From contig JBBHKE010002416.1 of NCBI GenBank assembly GCA_037447655.1, positions 215,389 through 261,099 on the forward strand: 45,711 nt of DNA, given 5' to 3'. The notes under the pieces are model-generated. The model was not told the origin of the DNA and ran no database searches. It was given only the letters and a program-made list of their open reading frames with translations. Position 1 is the stretch's first letter, and every line of letters begins with the position of its first letter. This document shows, one piece after another, positions 1-9,610 of this stretch. Source of the stretch: Zygnema cylindricum (lineage: Eukaryota; Streptophyta; Zygnematophyceae; Zygnematales; Zygnemataceae). The position numbers and the translations under genes were made by a program.

Positions 1-1142
1 ACAATCAAAACCCCAGTACAATGTCGCCCCTGTGAAGAGAAGACCTTCTGTGTGCTCAATTCCACCACAGAATGCAAAGCTTGAATATGTGTTTTGGACA
101 ATATTGCCCACTTTGACTTTCCCACTAAATAAGTGCAACCTTGGCACGCAAACACTATGACCAACTACACCTCTGTGTAGCTTGGACTCCCATGAGTCCG
201 CAGCAAAAAGAATCACTGAATTTGCTCACCCGAGCATTAAGTTATGGCTGGTCAAAGATGACCTTAATAGTTACAAGCTCTCTTAGAGAGAGATACCTAA
301 ATACCACTATATCTTGGTCTGCCTACTCACGACTACCTACTACTAAACCCTAGTCCAATAAGAACACCATATAGTACTAGAAGGTACAATGGGAGATGTA
401 CTTATTGTACGGCCATTGTACAACATGGTCTACAAGGTGACACATGTCAAATCGGGAGCCATGGTTCCTCCTCCTATCTTCTCCGGTATCAAATAATGTG
501 ACGCCACGTGGCACCGCGTGATGCTATCTCCAAATGCCGCCAAAATCTCACTTCGCGTGGCGGCTACAATGCCGCTCGTTTGATCAAAACATATTTTACA
601 CAATTCAGATTCGCGTAGATGCATGCATTGTTCCTCTTCGTTAGTTTGGTGTTAATTAGCTGTCACGTTAATGTTTATTAATCTTTGAAACCCGACACCT
701 ATCGTTTCGATAACGCATTAGTGGATAAGGCGTATCACTACCAAAAATCTCTATAGACCTAGGTTCAAATTTGGCTTAGAGCATCTTTTAGTTATTTGTC
801 AGTCTGTTTGGCAATTCTCTACCTAGAACACCTTTAAATACCTATTGTACCCGTTGTATCTCAACTTTGATTGGGTCTAATGGCTAAAGCTAACGGCTAC
901 TAAGTTTAACGGCTTGTAGATATTAGGATCAAATCGATGATCCGGCTGTCTTTTTTGGTACAAACTAAGTAATAGCCTATTCTCTGTCTTTATAGACAGG
1001 CATGGCTCCAGCTCTCTCTCCGGCCTTCAGTGACTTCAACAAGTATGGGGACTGGAGAGTTTGAGCGAGAAGCAGGATGCCTTTACTAACTTACTCTATT
1101 TATTTTTCCAATACAGACCTAGAAAATACATCAATTTAAACA
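1..1142 (-). mobile_element. Truncated copia LTR, older copy of the 21-25 kb family
   Basis: This stretch aligns by eye along nearly its whole length with the two LTRs at 21110-22283 and 24295-25468. Shared landmarks include the block around 40-80 (tgtgctcaattccaccacag), the block around 180-220 (actcccatgagtccgcagc) and the end near 1120-1142 (acctagaaaataca). Its first ~110 bases lie outside the window. It ends in CA at about 1142, followed by a pyrimidine-rich stretch (ttttcctctactctcc) equivalent to the polypurine tract on the minus strand, so the element points leftwards. It is clearly more diverged than the other two copies. Whether it is a solo LTR or the 3' LTR of a decayed element is not resolved. 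Confidence 0.75.
690..775 (+). other. tRNA-like Pol III module in the LTR
   Basis: The sequence attagtggataaggcg near 717-732 reads like the D-arm/A-box of an arginine-type tRNA. aggttcaaattt near 769-780 matches a B-box with its T-loop. The equivalent place in the younger LTRs also has an A-box and a B-box, though with different bases between them. The acceptor stem is not convincing, so this is a tRNA-derived or tRNA-like insert rather than a tRNA gene. Confidence 0.4.
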
Positions 1143-2822
1143 TTTTCCTCTACTCTCCAGTCTTAATAATTCTATCTCTTAACTACTAAAACACTACTTA
1201 GTTTGTAAGAGATTTCAATGCCAAAATGTCAATGGTCCAATTTGGTTTTAATGGCTCAAGACCAAGATCAGTCAAAATTTCCACAAACTTTTCCAAAGGA
1301 AAAGATGTTTACTCTCCTCTTCGACTTCACTATTTATCCATCTTCGCCCGGGACTCGCTAGGCCAGAGTCAACGCTTTGTTGAACAGATTTTACCTGGGA
1401 CAATCATTGATCAGCAAGGACTCAAATTGACCAATGCAAAAAACTGCGAAATCCCTTACTAACTACGTAGCCGTTCTAACCAATCAAACGCTACGTTTCA
1501 CTACGTAACATTTACGTGCAAAAGTGCGCGCCAAATGAAACGCGACTTCCCACAACGTGCGTCGCATATTTCGCACGTGAAACTTCCTACGAAATTCCAT
1601 TAACTAAAAGTGACGTTTCGTACTAAAAATTGTACGAAACGAAACCATCGTGGGTACCAAACGAAATATTGATTTCGTTTAGTATTTTATAAACGTACGC
1701 CTTAAATTCCGCGGATAGTTTGACCCTTAACCCGTAACAATGAACACCCAATCGTTATTTTGACCTCGCGCTGTCGCTTAAATACACCAATCACTATATC
1801 TTTTAAAATACAACCCCAAATCCTGCGATTTTTTCGCGGACGTCTATCAAATTCAAAACTCTATTTTCGTAATACTTAAATACACATTTACGAACAATTT
1901 CCATCCACTATTACTGTTACACCTACCAAACAAGTGTTCGAGCTTAGGAACGATGAAGGGCAACAAATACACATAACCAGTATGTAGTTGGCAGGAGAGT
2001 TCGGGGAGTGTTGTAATGTCTTGGAACTTCATTAATATGTCGAGCACAATCATGTAAGAAGTTGACGTAGGAAGAGTCCAAACTCCATAGAATATCCAAA
2101 GCAACGGGTAAGAAGTTTTAAGTTGGGCCTAAGTCCGCGTAGTGGTGTTCTTTAGAGGTCATATCATCCCTAGCGGCAAAACCAATATGCAATGTTGAAC
2201 TTCAATCAACACGGGATCTCGCATGGTTTATACAATAAAAGCCACATTGTTCTATTTAATCTCAATGTAAAAACACAGGATTTACACAAAGGCAACAATT
2301 ACCCTTATATTGATGACGTGCTAAGGGTATGTGCAACTCTTCGTATTTGTATGTGTATCTTGCTTCATTACTCAATGTAACTCTTACATTTTGAACCATG
2401 TCGTGTGTTGTTGTACTCTCTCTACCACGGGAGCAATAAAAAAAACCAATTGTTTCCTCGTCTATAGTTTGACCATAAATGTGCAAATGCTTTATTAATA
2501 ATAAAGACTACGGCCAATCAATACGTAAATGAACACGTCATCAAATTGAAGATAAAACAACCGCAGTATGTCAAGAATTGTTGTAGTAAGAAGACGAGCT
2601 TTTGTCTTTAGCCATAAATATGATTTAAGTCGGCAGAGTGCTTCACCTATTTTGCGCGACTTGAGCGTGTTCATGAATCTTGTGGAAACGATCTTATCGG
2701 CGAGATGTTTTTGCATTTGTGGGTGACTTTCGACAACGAGAGGAGAGAACGTAAAACTTCATTTTAAAATTCTATCGAGAAAAAGGAGAGTAAATAACAA
2801 CGATTGTGAAAGTGATACTAGT
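1143..2822. other. No gene recognised
   Basis: After the LTR and its polypyrimidine flank this stretch has only short open frames without recognisable motifs, including a 78-codon frame at 1226-1462. Around 1450-1700 many ACGT, ACGTTTCG and TTTCGTAC words recur, possibly a decayed TIR element, but no clear inverted termini were found. Confidence 0.5.
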
Positions 2823-3773
2823 AGTATTGTGTATCGATAAGGATTTGTCGATAACCGATATGGGCCTTTTTTCGAGTCGTCGATAATCGATACATTTGTA
2901 CGATATATCGTTATCAGTGTTATCGCCAATAAATAACCGATATTTATCGGTTATTATCGGCGATAACACCGATATCGATAAATATCGGCGATATCTGTAC
3001 GGACCATACAGAAAAATGTATGGCCAGTACACTCAACTGTACGTGTTATTCCCCGGACGCACCCTACTCACAATCCTTATCTACTGAGGTGTCTACCAAT
3101 CAGACCACAGTATTGTACATTTGTACAAGCACACATAGTATAGTAGCCGCCATAAGATCTGTACGATTTTGGTTCGGATCCAGTAAAAACGATGTACCTT
3201 TCATATCCGACGCCATAGCTTTGTCCCTTTCTTCCTAGGGATCCACTTAGGACCTGGCGCGTGTCAATCTGTTGGCTTTTTTGGCATAAGCTGTCAAAAG
3301 AGCCATTCCGAGATTCTAGCACTCAAGCTGGCAGTCCGCTCGTATTTTCTCATTCCAAGTCTTGCGTTCGATTCCGGCGGCGCGCAAAATGTTATTTTGC
3401 GTCCGTTATACTTTGTCTCCGCTGTCTTTTAAACGCTCCATGTTCACCAGTTTGTCGGTTCAAATCCGTAAATAGCCGTAAAATTTATGTTTAGTTAACC
3501 AACCAACGTTTATATGATGCGTTGTCCGTAATAAATCGCAGTTAAACAGAGACGAAACATATTTGTATGCGTGGCATGCCAAGCTATATAAAGTCAATAA
3601 TATAATACAGTATGTTATAAAATACTATTGTATGCATACTTTATTTTTTATGTTATCGCCGATATGGAATTTGTTGGTCTCATATCGATATATCGAGACC
3701 TCTGACCGTTCGTTAACCGATAACTATCGATATTGGTGTTATCGCGATAATTTTTTTACCGATACACAACACT
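2823..3773. mobile_element. hAT-like non-autonomous element with TATCGATA-rich arms
   Basis: The left end (agtattgtgtatcgataa) and the reverse complement of the right end (agtgttgtgtatcggtaa) match at 16 of 18 positions. Just inside both ends are dense TATCG/CGATA words, including a 22-base near palindrome at 2933-2954. The termini resemble those of 5312-5720 (AGTGTT-G-GTATCG), which makes the two a family. The AGTGTTG-type end is reminiscent of hAT TIRs. No convincing 8-bp target duplication is visible (atactagt against atatagta), and no transposase frame is present. The middle (about 3005-3640) is unrelated in composition and contains a tRNA-like patch. Confidence 0.5.
3311..3385 (+). other. 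tRNA-like (SINE-head-like) patch
   Basis: An A-box-like tagcactcaagctgg (3317-3331) is followed about 35 bases later by cgttcgattcc (3365-3375), a near-perfect B-box (consensus GGTTCGANNCC). Stem pairing is poor, so it does not look like a working tRNA. It may be the head of a SINE or a tRNA pseudogene carried inside the hAT-like element. Confidence 0.4.
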
Positions 3774-4464
3774 ATATAGTAGTCTCTCATTGACATGGGA
3801 TATTGCCACCCGAGTTGAAATATTAGTGTCACCCATAAGAAACCTTAAACCATCGATACATGCCATGAGAGCCCGGTTCCATATATAAACGATAGGCGCT
3901 CTTATTGTTGTAAAATGCAAGCGCGGACTCTTGGATGAGATTGGTAAAAAAACTTGTTTGCGACGAAGTATTTATTTCGAGTGGTCAAGTATACTATGGC
4001 CAAGTTGATGTAGTGTCACAAAGAGGCTATTATCAAAGTTTCAAATAGAGGAAATGGAGAAAAGAGTTGGGAGGTAAAGTGCGACCTAGGTAGGATGGGC
4101 GTTGTGCACAAGAACGAGTTAAGATAAGAAACGATGCTTCGTAGTTCAAAAGTATAAGAAGGTCCCACAAAAAACAAAGGTCATCCAACAAATCATCATT
4201 AACAAACTAGTGAGCATATTTAAGAGGTACTGTATGTGGGCCTAAAGTTATTATATTATTTTTAGCAGTGGAAACGTAAAAACTTGAAAGGAGAGGGAAA
4301 TCGAGTGGTAAACGAACAAGGCACCTGGGGACACATTTAGTGACTCTAATTGAAACACGTATGTTGGAAAGCTAGTATAAAAATTCGTGAATGGCAATAA
4401 CAATTTGGTTCAACTACCTTATGATATGCTAGTCATAAACTTGTGTTGGCTGGTTTTCCAAGTT
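3774..4464. other. No gene recognised; probable decayed LINE upstream part
   Basis: Nothing with a recognisable motif is visible. Because it directly precedes the reverse-transcriptase relic on the same strand, part of it may be older sequence of that element, but no frame supports this. Confidence 0.35.
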
Positions 4465-4707
4465 CACATTAACGATGCCTTCGACACCATTGATCGGAAC
4501 ACTATCTTTCGCAAGCTCCGTCATGCGTGTCTCGAATGAGCTCGGTTTTCCCTTTTGTTCATGATTTTTAATACATCACCCAACCGGGTGGTTATTGAGG
4601 GACATTGCTATTGTAAAAGTAGTAACTGGTACTCGTCAAGGTGATCCTTTAAGGGCATTTTTATTTTCTTCAGCTCACCAACGTGCTTCAAGAGTCATAA
4701 CTACGTT
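4465..4707 (+). pseudogene. LINE-type reverse transcriptase relic
   Basis: Translation of 4471-4530 gives NDAFDTIDRNTIFRKLRHAC, which fits the catalytic-Asp block of non-LTR reverse transcriptases (D-AFD-I/V-R, then I-F--L). Further on, about 4621-4695, the frame gives TGTRQGDPLRAFLFSSAHQR. This matches the G-QGDPL-(P)-LF--A-Q block that precedes the YADD motif in the same family. The two blocks are separated by stop codons and a frame change, and no YADD or endonuclease domain is visible. It is therefore a short, dead fragment. The call rests on these two ordered motifs at a plausible spacing. Confidence 0.6.
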
Positions 4708-5311
4708 TTTCCTAAGTATTTTTTTTCGAAAACTAAAGATCATAGAAAGCTCCTTATAGCCTTAAAAACATTGACCGAGCTACAAGACGATAAAAGAATT
4801 TCCTCGTAGCAACAAGACGAACACCTTCAACAAATGTCGAGATAACAAGAAGGCGTGCTCTTGCCAAAAGTGGTAGTATAGTGGGTGTGACATGTCCCAA
4901 AGAAAACAGAGAAGCCACATTGAACAACAAACTGTAGCCGTGGGTTGTACTTTTTAGAGGAAAAAAATCGTGTAAAAGCACATACACTATTATTAAGGGT
5001 CCCTCGATCAAGAGAAGAGGGAACCTAATGGAAGATTTTAGGTATTTATATGAGTAAACAAAGGGCAAAGCCACAACCTTAAGGATTTATTAGTGTTAAT
5101 GCGAAATTAAAATTTCTAATACCATTTTAGACAAGGAGTCGTGGCAGATTGTTGTCGAGTAAATAGTGTTTCTAACGGAGTAACATGATTTTCGGCCAAA
5201 AAAAGTACTGTATTGATCTAATTATTGTTGCACTCTAGTAACGACAGGCAGTGTGGTGGTTATTCTTATGCGATTGATGGCGTTACTGGCGCGGTAATCA
5301 TAGTAGTGTAC
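4708..5311. other. No gene recognised
   Basis: A 106-codon open frame on the minus strand (4754-5074) is antisense to what may be the tail of the LINE relic and has no recognisable motif. The rest is AT-rich without clear structure. Confidence 0.4.
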
Positions 5312-5720
5312 AGTGTTTGGTATCGAGGACCTTTTGCCGATATTCGATATTTATAGAATTTCAGGTACCCGATAATCGATATATCGCCTCGATATATCGA
5401 AAACCAAATTATTGCAATATATCGCTGATATATCGAGGCATTAAAAAAAAATGAAAATTTTCATTTTTTTTCCGTTTTTTTTTCAACCCCCCTCCTCCCC
5501 CCCCCTTGCGCGCGCTCAGTAGGAGGGGAGGGGGGATTATTCGTACGATTTTCCGTACGATTTCCCGTACTGAGACTGTACGGACACCCATTTTTTGCGA
5601 TATATATCGCGATAATTTATGTTTGTCCTGGTACCATATATCGAGGAATGTGCTTGATCGATATTCGATATATCGAATATTGAAATTATCGCGGTATGAA
5701 TTTACCCGATACCCAACACT
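5312..5720. mobile_element. Small hAT-like TIR element with TATCGATA-rich arms
   Basis: The left end agtgtttggtatcg and the reverse complement of the right end agtgttgggtatcg differ at one of 14 positions. Flanks are tagtgtac (left) and aactgtac (right), an imperfect 8-bp target duplication (6 of 8), which is the hAT length. The arms are full of ATATCG/CGATAT words, and the centre (about 5440-5540) carries a poly-A/T run and a CCT/GGA patch. At 409 bp with no transposase it is non-autonomous. It shares its terminal motif with 2823-3773. Confidence 0.55.
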
Positions 5721-5954
5721 AACTGTACCTCTACAGGGAGATGTACGATTTTATAAAATATCAAATATGTACATTTCTATTTTTTCTTGTACCCTAACGG
5801 TGATAACTGGCCAGTATTTAACTATTTATCCTTTTCCAGTTAATGACAGCCTAACTCGACTGCACGTGACTTGCTACATTTCCCAAGTACGATTTTAGAT
5901 GCATTTACGCTTTTTCTTTTTTTTTGTCTCCCCTCGTTGATGCCGTACGGTAAA

Positions 5955-6500
5955 GTACACCTCGAATCGTTATTAGTGTCAAAGTCACTAAAATGGGTTC
6001 TTAAAATTTTGATTTTTTTCCTCAAATAGGATACTTGATTTTAATTTTTCCTTGACTTTAATTAAAGTATTGTACAAAATAGCGTAAAGAATGAAAGTAT
6101 AATATGATATAAGTAGTGTGGTGTACGGTCGATGTCAGACCGTACATAAATGTACCTTTTCAAGTGAAAATTTACAAAAGAATGAATAAAATCAGACGCG
6201 CACGCATAGGAGCGTGCGCTAAAAAAAGCGGGATTAGTATGACACGTAAATTAGTATAGCATGTACGGATATTTTAAATTAGCGACGGCGTACGATTTCA
6301 AATATTTTGTACGAATACATATATTAATGTATATAATCGTATGACGAATATTCCATTTTTGCTGTTCTAAAATTAGCATAAAAGCCGAAATTAGAATACA
6401 CCTTTTTTTTGAAAAAATGAAATTCTTAATTAGCATCAATTACGGTAAATTTTCTTCAGCACTATTTAAACTTCGACACTAATAACAATTCGCGGTGTAC
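5955..6500. mobile_element. Small TIR element I of a back-to-back trio
   Basis: It starts gtacacctcgaatcgttatt and ends with the inverted form around 6475-6500 (aataacaattcgcggtgtac). The interior (about 6110-6170) has the block tagtgtggtgtacgg, then gtcagaccgtacat, then gtaccttttcaag. The same block occurs in element III (about 6945-6995) and, inverted, in the element at 19160. No coding capacity. Confidence 0.6.
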
Positions 6501-6501
6501 A

Positions 6502-6789
6502 GTACACCGCCAATCGCTATTAGAGTCAAGGATTAAATAGCGTAAAAAAACAATTAGCGTTATTGATTCTAATTTAGTGCCTGAGACGTGGCATATTTTT
6601 GTCCACATCCTTAAATAGCGTTATTAATTATATTTCAGGTTTTGGGGTCAAAATTTAGGGGCACCGAATTAGCGTTATATACTCTAATAGATCCTTAAAT
6701 AGCGTTATTAATTATATTTCCGGTTTTGGGGTCAAAATTTAGGGGCACCGATTTAGCGTTATATACTCTAATAGCGATTGGCGGTGTAC
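6502..6789. mobile_element. Small TIR element II of the trio, with internal 84-bp duplication
   Basis: The start gtacaccgccaatcgctatt and the end aatagcgattggcggtgtac are exact inverted copies for 20 bases. It is joined to its neighbours on both sides through the identical 9-base junction gtacagtac. The body contains two near-identical 84-bp units (6607-6690 and 6691-6774), each with ggttttggggtcaaaattta and a ttagcgttat word. That block also occurs at 19690-19715. Confidence 0.65.
6607..6774. repeat. Two tandem 84-bp units
   Basis: Unit 1 (6607-6690) and unit 2 (6691-6774) both begin atccttaaatagcgttatta and end atatactctaatag. Only about two substitutions are visible between them, indicating a recent local duplication inside TIR element II. 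Confidence 0.85.
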
Positions 6790-6790
6790 A

Positions 6791-7355
6791 GTACACTGCC
6801 AATCCCTATTAGCGTATTGAACGCTAATTCGGTCCCGCTTTTTTTTTCCAAATTCTTAACTAGCATAAATTATTCTGTTTTTTCCTTTACGCCATTTAGG
6901 GTTTTTTGTCCAATTAGCGTAAAAGCGAAAGTACGTTTGCATTTAAATAGTGTGATGTACGATAAACGTCAGACCGTACAAATTTGTACCTTTTTAAGCG
7001 AAAAAGTATAATTAATGAGTTTTAGCAACCGCGGACGCATGAGAATATGCGCTCGAAAAAGGGGATAAAATCGGGCTGTCAAATATCACGTTCGCACATA
7101 TTCGTCCAACAACCACGTTTCGACTGTTGAACGTACGATTTGTGTACGATTTGTCAGATTCTGTCCAAGTACCTATATTAGTGTAAGCATGTTTGCGACC
7201 GACATATATTTTTTTCAAAGACCCAAATTAACATTAGTAAACAATTAGAATGTATGGTTTTTTTTGAAAATTTTCAAATTCCTAACTACCGTAAATCACT
7301 GTAATTATTCCTATACGCTAAAGAAACCTGTACGCTAATAGCGATTGGCGGTGTA
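6791..7355. mobile_element. Small TIR element III of the trio
   Basis: It starts gtacactgccaatccctatt and ends with acgctaatagcgattggcgg followed by tgta near 7355. The internal block tagtgtgatgtacg, gtcagaccgtac, gtacctttttaagcg is shared with element I. It is non-coding. Just outside the trio, the 18-base string gccgtacggtaaagtaca occurs on both sides (5942-5959 and 7366-7383). Confidence 0.6.
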
Positions 7356-7383
7356 GTAGGTAGGACGCCGTACGGTAAAGTAC

Positions 7384-7910
7384 AGTGAAGTACAGTACTG
7401 TACTGTACACCATATAAGTACATTTCATGAAACGACATCGCCAAGCATTAAAGTACGATTTGTTGATGAATTCACCTGAGATGACCCAGGGACATTTCCA
7501 GATGAAAAAGTGTCCTTTTTTGTCGGTTTCTTTTCCTGTCGTCGAGTCAAACCTGGTTCTATTTTGTCGTTTTCTCTTTCTAGGTCTCCGCCATCGGAAC
7601 ACGACTGCCACCATAGACTCCTGAAGCGGTTTCTAGCTTAAAAATGCTGTTTACTCCAAGGAAATAATGGTGGGAAAAAGCCTTTTTGGGTTCAATTATG
7701 AAAGTTTTGTACTTTAGGAATAAAACAGAAATTGGTTTAATTAGGTCGAGTTTATTTAGAGAATCTTAGAGCTGTTTTTTTTCAAACAGAAAAGAGCGAA
7801 TATCCATCATGGAATGGGAGTGCCTTAAAAGGGAAAACAGAAGTAAATGAAAAAAATAAGGAAGGAGAAAAAACAGAAAGGGGAGGAAAAACGGAAGTCA
7901 ACCTTTAATA
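7384..7910. other. Upstream region of the root-cap-domain gene
   Basis: No coding frame with recognisable motifs. The last 100 bases become strongly purine-rich (GGA/GAAA), leading into the TATA-like element and the GA tract. Confidence 0.5.
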
Positions 7911-7917
7911 GGGAAGA

Positions 7918-7923
7918 TATAAG
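7918..7923 (+). promoter_or_regulatory. TATA-like box of the root-cap-domain gene
   Basis: TATAAG inside gaagatataagggag lies about 280 bases before the chosen start codon and immediately upstream of a long GA tract. A 5' leader made largely of GA repeats is common in plant genes. No other TATA-like sequence is better placed. Position-based inference only. Confidence 0.4.
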
Positions 7924-7939
7924 GGAGGGGAGAGGGAGG

Positions 7940-8046
7940 GGATTACAGAGAGAGAGTTAGAGAGAGGGAGATAACCAGAGTGGGAAGAGAGAGAGAGAGA
8001 GATAGAGAGTGGGAAGAGAGAAAGAGAGAGAGAGAGGGAGTGTGTG

Positions 8047-8077
<31 letters not shown>

Positions 8078-8127
8078 GAAGTGAACGAGAGAGAGAGAGA
8101 GAAAGTTAGAGAGAAGTGAAATACAGA
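7940..8127. repeat. GA microsatellite in the 5' leader
   Basis: Nearly uninterrupted GA dinucleotides with GGGA breaks. It lies between the putative TATA box and the start codon, so it is probably transcribed. GAGA tracts in this position can bind GAGA-binding (BBR/BPC) factors in plants; whether that happens here is not shown by the sequence. Confidence 0.85.
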
Positions 8128-8201
8128 GAGTAGCAAGCTTGTTTCCACAACCATCCACACTATTTTTGATTCCATCTTTTCCTCTTTTTCCAGCTTCTGC
8201 A

Positions 8202-9524
8202 ATGGCTAAACTGTCACACAAGTCACATAGAACCTCTTTTCCGTTAGACCTCTTTTACGCAGTCTTCCTAACCACACTATTTTTTAAACACATTTCTGCA
8301 AAAGTACCCATTTATCCCCTTGCAAAAATGTACGGAGACCCTCATTTTGAAGGGTTTGACGGAATCCATTTTGATTTTACGGGATCTCCGGGATCTTCCT
8401 TTTGTCTTTTTACGGATCCGGCCCTTCACATTAACATAGAAATGGTTGGTTTTGAACTGAACGGAAACAGGAGCGGAAACGGAAACGGAAACAGAATGAG
8501 GACATGGGTCAAGGCTATTGGTTTCTTAAGTGGAGGACACAGCATGGAAATGAGGGCTAAAGGGGGTTTAGACCCATTTAGAAAAAATGGGAATTACGCG
8601 GAATATATTTCTCTCGACGGGGAAAAAATAATTTTGTCTCAGGGAAAAACGATTCGGTCGAAAGATAATGAATTGAGTCTCGAATTTCTTTCAGCTTTTG
8701 GGAAAGAAGGAGAGGAAGAAATGGAGAGATATGAATTAGTCACAAAAAATGGTTTCCAAATTTCAATCATTATTCGTCCGGAAAGTCCTGAAATTCGAGA
8801 AATTTTGGGAGACGATGTTTTGCATTTTTCCGTAGAAGTTGTGAATGCGAACGCTTTAACGGAACCGCATGGAATCATGGGACAGTCATTTAGAACGGAA
8901 CAGAAAAGGAAAGTTTTTCAGTTTAAAACAGTCTGGTCTTCGGAAACGGACTCTTGGCAAGTAATGGGTCCAAATGGGGAAGGATATTTAGATGGAGAAG
9001 TAGATGATTATTTGTCTTCCTCTGTATTAAAACCTGATTGTAAATTTTCAAAATATAGTCATATTGTTGTACCTATAGAGGCTTTGAGAGATGACATTGA
9101 AGAAATCGGAGAAGAAAGAGAAAGAAATGGCGTAAGGAATACGGCAGAAGAAGACAAAATTATAGCGGCAGTTTATGCGGAGTTGGAGAAAGAAAAATTT
9201 CAAAACTCGGTCAAAAAAATGAAAGAGAAAAGAGCTTTTTCGGACAGGAGGAGAGTTGAAGGGGAGATTAGAGACGCGGGAGAGGGAGAGGGAGAGAGAG
9301 AAGGTGGGACTAAGGAAAAAACGAAGCTGAATTCTGATTGGACGATAGTCAGGAAAAGTGTTGGAAAAAGTGTGGAAAATGATCGAGATCAAAATGTGGA
9401 AAGAAATGGGAAAAACAACGGGGAGAAAGTTTCGGAAAATTTAAGAATTGAAGATTCCATTTTTGAAGAAACCGCGGTTCGGGTGGTGAAGGCAAGACCT
9501 CGGAAAATACTTCCTTTTCCGTAA
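8202..9524 (+). CDS. Secreted root-cap / LEA-related domain protein (VWD-like)
   Basis: An intronless 440-codon frame. The start at 8202 is preferred over the in-frame ATG at 8139 because its context (gcaatggct) is a good plant start and a signal peptide follows directly: a hydrophobic stretch at residues ~14-32 (LDLFYAVFLTTLFF), probably cleaved near ISAKV. At residues 43-63 is YGDPHFEGFDG then FDFTG, the opening motif of the plant root-cap/LEA-related domain and of von Willebrand type-D-like folds. The domain runs to HGIMGQSF around residue 223, the usual closing motif. Residues ~290-430 are a charged Glu/Lys/Arg-rich tail, longer than in typical family members. Family members are extracellular and of uncertain biochemical role. 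The gene stands alone, with GA repeats on both sides. Confident of family, not of function. Confidence 0.8.
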   Translation: MAKLSHKSHRTSFPLDLFYAVFLTTLFFKHISAKVPIYPLAKMYGDPHFEGFDGIHFDFTGSPGSSFCLFTDPALHINIEMVGFELNGNRSGNGNGNRMRTWVKAIGFLSGGHSMEMRAKGGLDPFRKNGNYAEYISLDGEKIILSQGKTIRSKDNELSLEFLSAFGKEGEEEMERYELVTKNGFQISIIIRPESPEIREILGDDVLHFSVEVVNANALTEPHGIMGQSFRTEQKRKVFQFKTVWSSETDSWQVMGPNGEGYLDGEVDDYLSSSVLKPDCKFSKYSHIVVPIEALRDDIEEIGEERERNGVRNTAEEDKIIAAVYAELEKEKFQNSVKKMKEKRAFSDRRRVEGEIRDAGEGEGEREGGTKEKTKLNSDWTIVRKSVGKSVENDRDQNVERNGKNNGEKVSENLRIEDSIFEETAVRVVKARPRKILPFP

Positions 9525-9529
9525 AGAGA

Positions 9530-9573
<44 letters not shown>

Positions 9574-9610
9574 GAGTGTGTATGTGAGAGAGAGAGGGAG
9601 GAGGGAAGAG
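9518..9610. repeat. GA microsatellite after the stop codon
   Basis: A second GA tract starts at the stop codon of the root-cap-domain gene and would form the start of its 3' UTR. The same motif also encodes part of the Glu/Arg-rich tail (around 9280-9310). Confidence 0.85.

Noticed and set aside
1226-1462. 78-codon plus-strand frame
   Set aside because: No motif, no partner copy, lies next to a decayed LTR.
2815-2822. 8-bp target duplication for the 2823-3773 element
   Set aside because: atactagt and atatagta agree at only three aligned positions.
4754-5074. 106-codon minus-strand frame
   Set aside because: Hydrophobic but without motifs, antisense to the probable LINE tail; likely chance.
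6480-6815. Rho-independent-type terminators or CRISPR-like repeats at the 45-base palindromes
   Set aside because: The palindromes are explained by abutting inverted termini of eukaryotic TIR elements; there are no spacers and no bacterial context.
8139-8201. Upstream in-frame ATG of the root-cap-domain gene
   Set aside because: The start at 8202 has a better context and places the signal peptide near the N-terminus. The upstream stretch, ending in a pyrimidine run plus cag, looks like leader.
7943-8221. Ser/Leu-rich open frames on the minus strand upstream of the root-cap gene
   Set aside because: Translation of the GA microsatellite; repeat artefact.
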